Positions 1 to 4,445 of a stretch of 6,360 nt of DNA are shown here, piece by piece. This DNA is from Gemmatimonadota bacterium (lineage in GTDB: Bacteria > Gemmatimonadota > Gemmatimonadetes > Gemmatimonadales > Gemmatimonadaceae). Within the stretch, counting starts at the first letter, position 1; each line of letters begins with the position of its first letter. The stretch covers positions 1-6,360 of the forward strand of contig CANGXK010000161.1 in assembly GCA_947457715.1 (NCBI GenBank), given 5' to 3'. The notes beneath the pieces are model-generated. The model saw only the letters and a program-made list of their open reading frames with translations. It was not told where the DNA came from and ran no database searches. The translations under genes were made by a program, and so were the position numbers.

Positions 1-126
1 CTCAACGCGAAGAGACAGTGGATCCAGTACGGCGCGCGCGGGTTGCGGAATCGTGAGGCGTTCACGAGGGCGATCTGCTTTCACAGCGGTGGATTAGACG
101 TGGAATCACGGTGCGCCGAACCGTGA
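1..126 (+). CDS. ISL3-family transposase, C-terminal fragment (cut by window edge)
   Basis: Frame 1 is open from the window edge to the TGA at 124-126, giving 41 residues. Blocks such as KRQWIQYGARGLRNREAF and AICFHSGGLD resemble, from memory, the end of DDE transposases of the IS204/IS1001/IS1096/IS1165 (ISL3) group, where a GxRNxxxFxxAIxFHxGGLD pattern is common. The DDE catalytic residues lie upstream and out of view. Codon use differs from the neighbouring genes: AGA, AGG and TTA all occur in this short stretch and are rare elsewhere in the window, which fits a mobile origin. The stop codon lies inside the inverted, IS-end region, as is usual for compact elements. Whether the upstream part of the gene is intact cannot be judged. 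An alternative is a decayed remnant, but the frame shows no break. Confidence 0.72.
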   Translation, partial: LNAKRQWIQYGARGLRNREAFTRAICFHSGGLDVESRCAEP

Positions 127-133
127 CCCACGG
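106..133. repeat. Two mutually exclusive hairpins at the IS end
   Basis: tcacggt (106-112) pairs perfectly with accgtga (120-126) around a 7-base loop. The second arm can instead form ccgtg (121-125) with cacgg (129-133) around a 3-base loop. The transposase TGA lies in the shared arm. Subterminal palindromes in IS ends often serve transposase binding or block read-through, but no run of T follows, so this is not a classical terminator. Confidence 0.45.
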
Positions 134-149
134 GAAACCCTGAAGAGCC
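120..149. repeat. Putative right terminal inverted repeat (IRR) of the ISL3-type element
   Basis: Read from 149 inward on the minus strand this begins GGCTCTTCAGGG, the expected type of ISL3-family end (family knowledge from memory). The inner limit is a guess because the partner left repeat is outside the window. The transposase stop codon (124-126) falls within it. Confidence 0.6.
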
Positions 150-175
150 AGAAGTAGTTCAGGTCGTGGTACGGC

Positions 176-225
176 GGGCGTCGTGGACGGGCAGAGTTGC
201 GCTGGGAGGCGCACCCACGACGCCC
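176..225. repeat. Perfect 11-bp inverted repeat with a nested hairpin
   Basis: gggcgtcgtgg (176-186) is the exact reverse complement of ccacgacgccc (215-225), separated by 28 bases. Inside that spacer tgcgc (198-202) pairs with gcgca (209-213) around tgggag. The resulting two-level stem sits between the IS end and the ispE stop codon, in the 171-bp non-coding spacer 150-320. It could be a 3' structure ending the ispE transcript, but neither strand has a U-run after it, so intrinsic termination is not supported. Confidence 0.6.
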
Positions 226-267
226 CGTCGAGTCTGTTGCTGACCAAGCAGCCATCCGCGCGCGCCG

Positions 268-311
268 TGCGCGTGGCGTGCGCGTGGCATGCGCGTGGCA
301 TGCGCGTGGCG
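268..311. repeat. Four tandem copies of an 11-bp repeat
   Basis: The unit tgcgcgtggc(g/a) occurs at 268-278, 279-289, 290-300 and 301-311 with only the last base varying (g, a, a, g). The array ends 9 bp short of the ispE stop codon on the opposite strand and is preceded by a degenerate CG-rich run (257-267). The period is about one helical turn. No coding role is seen. Confidence 0.85.
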
Positions 312-320
312 TCGTTCTGA

Positions 321-1229
321 TCAGCGGGTGAAGGTCGAGAGGAGCGCAATCGGAAGGTTGGCCTGCAGATCCACTCCGCCGTTAGAGAGCAGGAAGCAGG
401 TGGCGCCACTCCCGCTCAGCATGCCGATGGCCGGCGTGCCGCGGGCCCGCGACTCCCGCGCGATGTCGCGAACGAGGGGCAGCACGCCGGCCACACCCGT
501 GTGCATGTCGCTCACGACCGGTTCGAAATCATTCACGGCGAGCGCGGCGATCGACGCCCACGAGGCAAACGCCGACGCCGGATAGGCGAACGCGGGCACC
601 GTGTCACCGCGCGCTTCGCGGGCGCGCGCGAACGCACCATAAGCGGCGCCCGTGTTTACACCGTCGGGGAAGGTGGCGAGCCACACCGACGCCTTCGGCA
701 GCGCCGGCAGCGGCAGCAACCGATCGCCGCGTCCCCACGCCCAGGCCAGCGATGCGCCGCTCACGAGAAAGGGCACGTCGGCGCCAAGTGTCCCGGCGAT
801 CTGCAGCAACCGGTCCATGCCCAACGGCGTGGGACAGAGCGCCTCGAACGCGCGCAGCACCGCCGCCGCGTCGGCACTGCCGCCGCCGAGTCCGCCGCCG
901 ACCGGGATTTGCTTTTCGATCTCGATCGCCCAGCCCGTGCGCCACGCGCTCGCGTCGGTGTACGCCACGGCGGCGCGCCACGCGAGATTCTGTTCCATGG
1001 GGCCGAGTCCACCGGCGGGCATGGTGGGGCCGGCGCAGGTGAGTGACGGCGGCATCGTGCCCACGCGCACGTGCACGCGATCGTGCAGGTCGAGCAACTG
1101 GAACAGCGTCTCGATGCCGTGATACCCACTCGCTTCACGCGCGAGGATCCTGAGGACAAGGTTGAGCTTGGCGTGCGCGCGTTCGGTGCGGGACTCGGTG
1201 CGGGACTCGGTGCGGGACTCTGAGGTCAT
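321..1229 (-). CDS. ispE: 4-diphosphocytidyl-2-C-methyl-D-erythritol kinase
   Basis: IspE is a cytoplasmic GHMP kinase that phosphorylates CDP-methylerythritol with ATP, the fourth step of the MEP route to isopentenyl diphosphate. The 302-residue product has the family landmarks. The AKLNL block carries the expected catalytic Lys (K21). The ATP loop PVGGGLGGGSADAA is at 109-122. GADVPF carries the catalytic Asp (D151), and the C-terminal SGSGA motif is at 272-276. The family is usually about 280-300 residues. The ATG at 1229 was chosen because it forms an ATGA overlap with the stop of the upstream flippase gene; a longer upstream open frame is only a shadow of that gene. No strong ribosome site precedes it, so translational coupling is likely. 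Residues 4-15 are three copies of ESRT ahead of the conserved core, encoded by a 12-bp tandem repeat. Confidence 0.96.
   Translation of the reverse strand: MTSESRTESRTESRTERAHAKLNLVLRILAREASGYHGIETLFQLLDLHDRVHVRVGTMPPSLTCAGPTMPAGGLGPMEQNLAWRAAVAYTDASAWRTGWAIEIEKQIPVGGGLGGGSADAAAVLRAFEALCPTPLGMDRLLQIAGTLGADVPFLVSGASLAWAWGRGDRLLPLPALPKASVWLATFPDGVNTGAAYGAFARAREARGDTVPAFAYPASAFASWASIAALAVNDFEPVVSDMHTGVAGVLPLVRDIARESRARGTPAIGMLSGSGATCFLLSNGGVDLQANLPIALLSTFTR
1185..1220 (-). repeat. Three 12-bp tandem repeats encoding ESRT at the IspE N terminus
   Basis: On the coding strand gagtcccgcacc is repeated exactly three times, giving (ESRT)x3 at residues 4-15, followed by a degenerate E-R. The repeat precedes the conserved kinase core, so copy-number change by slippage would keep the frame and probably be tolerated. 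Confidence 0.9.
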
Positions 1230-2296
1230 GGCGCCTGTTCGTTGTGCGGATGCTCCACGGGCACCACCGGTGCCGGTGCCACCGGCACAACCTCCGTGCT
1301 CGTCCCGCTCAGCGTGCCCACACTCAGCCCGAGCCGCGCGAAGTACACGGCGCCGATGATGGTGATCGGAATGAAGCTGAGTAGGTGATAGGCAAGCGCC
1401 CAGCTCACGGCGAGTTTGTCGGTGATGCCGTACACGGCCAGGCCCAGCACCGACGACAGCTCGAACACGCCGAAGAATCCGGGCGAACTCGGCACGGCGA
1501 CGGCCAGCGCGACTACGCCTTGCAGGAAGAACGCGGCACTGAGGGGGACGTCCATGCCCACGGCCATGAATCCGACGTACATCGCCAGTGCGTTCACCAC
1601 CCAGTGCGCGATCGCCCACCAGAGCACCGCCAGAAAACGTCGGCCGTCGCGGAGGACGGCTAGGCCGCCCATCGCGTTCTCGACGAAGCCGACCACGACA
1701 TCCTCGAAGCGCGGCAGCACGCGGTGCGCCACCCAGCGCACCACCGACAGCACCCGCGGGGCCTGCATCACCATGGCGTAGCACACCACGAGCAGCGTCA
1801 GCATCGCGCCCACGCCAAACTGCGCCAACTCGGGCACGGTGCGGCCGGCCAGCCTCACATCGGAGGGGAAACGCGGATCGAGCATCGCCGCGAACATCAT
1901 CGCGAAGATCACGATCGCATCGAAGATCCGATCGACGGCCAGTGATCCGAGCGCCGTCGTGATGGGCACACGCGGCACTTCATGGGTGAGCGAATACGCG
2001 CGGGCAAACTCGCCCGCGCGGAACGGGAAGACGTTGTTCATCATCATCCCGATCGCGGTGCTCCGCCACAGCGGACTGAACGGAATGCGACCCGACACGG
2101 GTTCGAGAATCGTGCGCCAGCGCCGCGCGCGGAGCGGGAAGATGCAGGTGCCCACGATCGGACTGAGGGCGAACAGCACCACATTCGACGTACGCAACAC
2201 CGCCCAGACTTCGGCGAAATTGACTCCCTTGAGGGACCACCAGAGCAGGACCGCGCTGAACACGATCCCCAGTCCGCTCTTCCAATCGAGCTTCAC
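1226..2296 (-). CDS. Flippase-like integral membrane protein (lysylphosphatidylglycerol synthase TM / UPF0104 family)
   Basis: The 356-residue protein has about eight hydrophobic segments, roughly at 7-22, 39-54, 117-138, 159-178, 221-245, 252-270, 276-292 and 296-320. It carries the hallmarks of the LPG_synthase_TM/UPF0104 (YbhN-like) family: RARRWR (56-61), NNVFPFRAGEFAR (87-99) and VPSSPGFFGVFE (268-279). Family members include the membrane domain of MprF and archaeal and bacterial proteins linked to glycolipid or polyprenyl-phosphate flipping; the substrate here is unknown. The protein lacks the soluble aminoacyl-transferase domain of MprF. The C-terminal tail (about 331-356) is Pro/Val-rich and probably disordered. 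The start is a GTG at 2296, preceded by a GAGG site 8 bases upstream. The gene ends in an ATGA overlap with ispE, so the two are almost certainly co-translated, hinting at a link to isoprenoid carriers. Confidence 0.88.
   Translation of the reverse strand: MKLDWKSGLGIVFSAVLLWWSLKGVNFAEVWAVLRTSNVVLFALSPIVGTCIFPLRARRWRTILEPVSGRIPFSPLWRSTAIGMMMNNVFPFRAGEFARAYSLTHEVPRVPITTALGSLAVDRIFDAIVIFAMMFAAMLDPRFPSDVRLAGRTVPELAQFGVGAMLTLLVVCYAMVMQAPRVLSVVRWVAHRVLPRFEDVVVGFVENAMGGLAVLRDGRRFLAVLWWAIAHWVVNALAMYVGFMAVGMDVPLSAAFFLQGVVALAVAVPSSPGFFGVFELSSVLGLAVYGITDKLAVSWALAYHLLSFIPITIIGAVYFARLGLSVGTLSGTSTEVVPVAPAPVVPVEHPHNEQAP
1270..1288. repeat. Perfect 8-bp hairpin inside the 3' end of the flippase gene
   Basis: gtgccggt (1270-1277) and accggcac (1281-1288) are exact reverse complements with a 3-base loop. 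The hairpin lies in the codons for the Pro/Val-rich tail, about 40 bases upstream of the ispE start. No U-run follows, so it is not an intrinsic terminator. It may simply reflect GGT/GCC-type codons for V, P and A. Confidence 0.5.
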
Positions 2297-2445
2297 GGGT
2301 TGCGCCTCGCCGGTGCTCGTACGGCCGGCGCGACGGCCCCTGCGGGCCGCTGCTTGTCCGAGTCGCCCAACATGGGGGCGAGGCGGCTGCGAGACGCCGT
2401 CGCTGCCGTCTGGAAGCCCTCGCGGCGGGCGTGCGGTGCACTCAT
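2293..2445 (-). CDS. Possible small ORF (50 aa) between pdxJ and the flippase gene
   Basis: The 201-bp gap between the pdxJ stop and the flippase GTG contains an ATG-started frame beginning MSAPHARREGFQ. Its TGA overlaps the flippase start as GTGA. The same frame extends upstream into pdxJ. The peptide is rich in Ala, Arg and Pro, has no hydrophobic segment or recognisable motif, and no ribosome site is visible before the ATG. It could be a leader whose translation feeds the next gene, but a chance open frame in GC-rich DNA is at least as likely. The gap also holds a 6-bp GC hairpin (2334-2349). Confidence 0.18.
   Translation of the reverse strand: MSAPHARREGFQTAATASRSRLAPMLGDSDKQRPAGAVAPAVRAPARRNP
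2305..2308 (-). promoter_or_regulatory. Ribosome binding site of the flippase-like gene
   Basis: GAGG on the minus strand lies 8 bases before the GTG at 2296 and supports that start codon. Without it the GTG choice would rest only on the upstream in-frame stop. Confidence 0.5.
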
Positions 2446-2479
2446 GCTTGGCAGCTCGGACGAAGTGGGTGAATTCGAG

Positions 2480-2503
2480 GACGACTCAGATGACGACTCA
2501 GAA
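2480..2503. repeat. Two tandem copies of a 12-bp unit over the pdxJ stop codon
   Basis: gacgactcagat (2480-2491) is followed at once by gacgactcagaa (2492-2503), 11 of 12 bases identical. The pdxJ stop codon (2498-2500 on the minus strand) lies in the second copy, so the repeat may mark a small duplication at the gene end. Confidence 0.7.
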
Positions 2504-3241
2504 ACGATCGGCCTCGCGCGCCTCGTCCATCGCCCGACGAATTTCACGCACGGCTTCGGTCAACCCGACAAAGATGGCGCGTCCGACGATGGCGTGCCCG
2601 ATGTTGAGCTCTTCGACTTCCGGGATCGCCGCCACCGGTCCGACGTTCTGCACCGACAGGCCATGGCCGGCGTGCACCGCCATCCCCAGCGCACTGGCCA
2701 ATGCGGCGGCTTCGGCCAGAGCCCGCAGCGTGCTCGGATCACCCGGCGCGTGCGAGTAACGACCGGTGTGCAGCTCGACGGCATCGGTGCCCAGCGCATG
2801 CGCCGCGCGGACCGCCGCCGCGTCCGGATCGATGAAGAGGCTGGTGCGCACCCCGGCGCGTTTCAGGCGCACGATCGACTCCCTGAGCTGGTCGGCCGCC
2901 CGGAACAGGTCGAGGCCACCCTCGGTGGTGACTTCTTCCCGGCGCTCGGGCACCAGCGTCACCGCCACGGGGCGGAGTGTTTCGGCGAGGGCCAGCATCT
3001 CGTCGGTCGCGGCACACTCCAGGTTGAGCGCAGTGGTGACCGCGGCGGAGAGCCGGTGGATATCCGCGTCCTGAATGTGCCGCCGGTCTTCCCGGAGGTG
3101 GGCCGTGATCCCGTCGGCCCCGGCCCGCTCGCACAACATGGCGGCGGCCACCGGATCGGGGTCGGCGCTGCGCCGCGCCTGCCGGACCGTGGCGACATGG
3201 TCAATGTTCACGTACAGGCGCTGGTAGCGAAGCGACGTCAC
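2498..3241 (-). CDS. pdxJ: Pyridoxine 5'-phosphate synthase
   Basis: PdxJ condenses 1-deoxy-D-xylulose 5-phosphate with 3-amino-2-oxopropyl phosphate (1-amino-acetone 3-phosphate) to make pyridoxine 5'-phosphate, the last ring-forming step of DXP-dependent vitamin B6 synthesis, in the cytoplasm. The 247-residue product is a full-length TIM barrel with the family blocks VNIDHVATVRQAR (11-23), HLREDRRHI (48-56), NLE (73-75), VPERREEVTTEGGLD (97-111), ELHTGRY (156-162), AGHGL (191-195) and LNIGHAIVGRA (212-222). The usual catalytic His and Glu positions in these blocks are all present. The start is a GTG at 3241, about ten residues before VNIDH as in known PdxJ proteins; no clear ribosome site precedes it. 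It is the first gene of the minus-strand cluster, diverges from the lipoprotein gene, and is 201 bp ahead of the flippase gene. Confidence 0.97.
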   Translation of the reverse strand: MTSLRYQRLYVNIDHVATVRQARRSADPDPVAAAMLCERAGADGITAHLREDRRHIQDADIHRLSAAVTTALNLECAATDEMLALAETLRPVAVTLVPERREEVTTEGGLDLFRAADQLRESIVRLKRAGVRTSLFIDPDAAAVRAAHALGTDAVELHTGRYSHAPGDPSTLRALAEAAALASALGMAVHAGHGLSVQNVGPVAAIPEVEELNIGHAIVGRAIFVGLTEAVREIRRAMDEAREADRF

Positions 3242-3378
3242 TGGGGTATCCGGTGAAAGAACGTGTGGGGTACTTTTCTCCCCGACGAACGGACGGGACC
3301 ACCGTTGGTGGCTGCGAACGGCTCGCCATTGCGATGCCGATCCGTCAAGATGGTCAACACCGTGAGGCGGAGGCCGGC
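3242..3378. promoter_or_regulatory. Divergent spacer between pdxJ and the lipoprotein gene
   Basis: This 137-bp stretch must hold the promoters of both divergent genes if they are transcribed from here. I see no good -35/-10 pair on either strand. A small palindrome CCACC-GTT-GGTGG (3299-3311) is the only operator-like element. The plus-strand frame is open through it from a GTG at 3253, but that 5' part reads as Arg/Gly-rich shadow protein without a signal sequence and is not taken as coding. Confidence 0.35.
3369..3373 (+). promoter_or_regulatory. Ribosome binding site deciding the lipoprotein start
   Basis: GGAGG at 3369-3373 lies 5 bases before the GTG at 3379 and 17 bases before the ATG at 3391. 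The spacing favours the GTG. Both starts keep the signal peptide. Confidence 0.55.
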
Positions 3379-3891
3379 GTGCACCGAAAGATGAAACGGA
3401 ACCGCGTGCTCATGTACTCCCTGCTGATTGCTTCGGCGATCGGCATCGGCGCCTGTACCCGTTCGATCCAGCGCACCGCAACGTCGATTCCGGGCGCGCC
3501 CGGAATTGTCAGCCCGGGTGAGGCCCCCGACGCGGTCGGCGCCGTCAACGGGCGCGCGGCCGTCGAGGGGTTTCTGGCGGCGGTCAAGGCGCAGGATCTG
3601 CAGACCATGAGTGCGATCTGGGGCACGACCAAGGGGGCCGCGCGCGATCAGATGCAGAGGGACGATCTCGAGAAACGCCTCATCATCATGCAGTGCACGC
3701 TCACCCACGACAAATGGGGATTTCTGGAGGACCGCCCCGGTCTGAAGACGGGCGGACGTCAGGAGCTCCAGATCGAGCTCTTTCAGGCGCAGCGCAGCGC
3801 CAAGACCTCGATTCTGACGGTTGCGGGACCGGGCGGTCGCTGGTTCGTAGAGAACATTAATCTCCTCCCCCTGAAGGAGTTCTGCCGCTAA
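3379..3891 (+). CDS. Small lipoprotein of unknown function, possibly NTF2-like
   Basis: The 170-residue product begins with a basic stretch (HRKMKRNR), a hydrophobic core (about 10-22) and a lipobox IGAC with the lipidated Cys at 26, so it should be exported and anchored in a membrane. After a Pro/Gly/Ser-rich linker (about 30-55), a compact domain of about 110 residues starts with the helix AVEGFLAAVKAQDL (61-74) and ends with strand-like VAGPGGRWFVENI (148-160). That arrangement recalls NTF2-like/DUF4878 proteins, but I recognise no family with certainty. Two further cysteines (C106 and C169) could pair outside the cytoplasm. The GTG start has a GGAGG at good spacing; ATG 3391 (166 residues) is the alternative. 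A 228-residue open frame on the opposite strand is rejected because it has no signal or family features. The gene stands alone, convergent with mce. Confidence 0.8.
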   Translation: MHRKMKRNRVLMYSLLIASAIGIGACTRSIQRTATSIPGAPGIVSPGEAPDAVGAVNGRAAVEGFLAAVKAQDLQTMSAIWGTTKGAARDQMQRDDLEKRLIIMQCTLTHDKWGFLEDRPGLKTGGRQELQIELFQAQRSAKTSILTVAGPGGRWFVENINLLPLKEFCR

Positions 3892-3906
3892 GCAGGAGCG
3901 AACTGG

Positions 3907-3954
3907 ACTGGTGACGCTGGACACTCCGACTAGTATTCGGACAGTTCGACCAGT
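3907..3954. terminator. Weak two-part inverted repeat between convergent genes
   Basis: Only 38 bp separate the lipoprotein stop (3891) from the mce stop (3930). actggt (3907-3912) pairs with accagt (3949-3954), and inside it tccga (3925-3929) pairs with tcgga (3937-3941). The structure overlaps the last mce codons. It could act as a bidirectional end-of-transcript structure, but the stems are short and no T-run is present. Confidence 0.22.
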
Positions 3955-4340
3955 ACCCCGCCGGTGGCGCTTGGATGGAGAAACGCGATGCGCTTCCCCT
4001 CCGCCCCTAGGCGTGGTGTTTCATCGATAAGCCGGAGGCCGGCATCACGGCAGCGCTGCAAAGTGCCGTCGAGGTCGTCGACTGCGAAACACACGTGGTG
4101 AATGCCGGGTCCCCGCTTGGTGATGTACTTGCCGATCGGGGAGTCGTCGGACTTTGCTTCGAGGAGCTCCACCAGCGATTCGCCGGCCGCCAGTCCCACG
4201 ATGGCGGCGCCGTCGGCGTCGTCGAGGGGAACCTCGGGCATGCCGAGGACATCACGGTACAAAGGAAGCAGCTCGTCGAGGGCACGCACGGCGATCCCGA
4301 TGTGGGCGATGCGCGTGCCGCGGCGTACGGAATCGGTCAT
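3930..4340 (-). CDS. mce: Methylmalonyl-CoA epimerase
   Basis: This enzyme interconverts (R)- and (S)-methylmalonyl-CoA in propionyl-CoA breakdown and synthesis, feeding methylmalonyl-CoA mutase. The 136-residue product is a complete vicinal-oxygen-chelate (glyoxalase-like) protein with two repeated half-domains. IAHIGIAV (11-18) supplies the first metal ligand, H13. LVELLE (56-61) supplies the second-position residue, E58. GIHHVCFAVDDL (79-90) supplies the third, His81 or His82. VLVELSE (129-135) supplies the final Glu, E132. YRDVLGM (28-34) is typical of the family. The usual length is about 135-150 residues. The ATG at 4340 fits the family N terminus; the longer upstream open frame is the antisense shadow of trxA. 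No ribosome site precedes the ATG. No mutase or propionyl-CoA carboxylase gene is visible nearby. A generic glyoxalase is the alternative. Confidence 0.92.
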   Translation of the reverse strand: MTDSVRRGTRIAHIGIAVRALDELLPLYRDVLGMPEVPLDDADGAAIVGLAAGESLVELLEAKSDDSPIGKYITKRGPGIHHVCFAVDDLDGTLQRCRDAGLRLIDETPRLGAEGKRIAFLHPSATGGVLVELSEY

Positions 4341-4377
4341 GGTCGGCGGTGTTGGTGCGGGCGTGAACGCATTCCGA

Positions 4378-4383
4378 ATTCTA
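4378..4383 (-). promoter_or_regulatory. Candidate -10 element for mce
   Basis: On the minus strand TAGAAT matches TATAAT at five of six positions in the AT-rich patch of the mce-trxA spacer. It would place transcription start about 30 bases before the mce ATG. The only -35-like hexamer, TTGCTC, is 19 bases upstream and weak. Confidence 0.3.
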
Positions 4384-4385
4384 AT
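4380..4385 (+). promoter_or_regulatory. Candidate -10 element for trxA
   Basis: TCTAAT matches TATAAT at five of six positions and overlaps the candidate mce -10 on the other strand. It would give a leader of about 54 bases before the trxA start. No convincing -35 hexamer lies at 16-18 bp, so this is tentative. Confidence 0.3.
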
Positions 4386-4435
4386 CCTGCAGACGGGCGC
4401 GAGAGCAACCGGTAAAGGCCGGGAGCCGCGCCAAC

Positions 4436-4439
4436 GGAG
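4436..4439 (+). promoter_or_regulatory. Ribosome binding site of trxA
   Basis: GGAG lies 6 bases before the second of two adjacent ATG codons (4446) and only 3 before the first (4443). This favours 4446 as the start. Confidence 0.5.
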
Positions 4440-4445
4440 CACATG

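Larger units (their letters stand above)
1..149 (+). mobile_element. Right end of an ISL3-family insertion sequence (partial)
   Basis: The left edge of the window lies inside an insertion sequence. Two independent signs agree: the plus-strand reading frame 1-126 looks like the C terminus of an ISL3-type transposase, and a few bases after its stop the sequence ends in a motif (142-149, GAAGAGCC) that reads GGCTCTTC inward from the outside. That matches, from memory, the terminal inverted repeats of ISL3-family elements such as IS31831. The family usually makes 8-bp target duplications, so 150-157 (agaagtag) is the predicted duplicate. The left end lies outside the window, so neither the duplication nor the element's completeness can be tested here. 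The boundary at 149 is inferred from the motif. Confidence 0.72.

Noticed and set aside
51..67. 6-bp hairpin tcgtga/tcacga within the transposase fragment
   Set aside because: It is short, lies inside coding sequence, and has no T-run or partner element.
200..246. tRNA-like 3' end (cgtcgagtc followed by gacca)
   Set aside because: The putative T-stem does not pair and there is no matching acceptor strand about 70 bases upstream.
62..409. Minus-strand open frame of 115 residues across the IS end, spacer and ispE 3' end
   Set aside because: It crosses the IS boundary and the tandem repeats, overlaps ispE out of frame, and shows no family features.
1230..1784. Upstream in-frame extension of ispE to a start at 1784
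   Set aside because: It overlaps the flippase gene antisense-free but out of frame, has Arg/Gly-rich shadow composition, and would give an IspE of 487 residues.
1982..3256. Plus-strand open frame of 424 residues opposite the flippase gene and pdxJ
   Set aside because: It runs antisense to two well-recognised genes, is rich in Arg, Gly and His, and resembles no family; long antisense frames are common in GC-rich DNA.
3299..3311. CCACC-GTT-GGTGG palindrome as a regulator operator
   Set aside because: Five-base arms are too short to support an operator without conservation or a second copy; noted only within the spacer entry.
3238..3924. Minus-strand open frame of 228 residues opposite the lipoprotein gene, ending in a GTGA overlap with pdxJ
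   Set aside because: The plus strand has a lipobox, a signal peptide, a ribosome site and codon positions typical of coding DNA. The minus frame has none and would start past the lipoprotein stop in the mce-side spacer.
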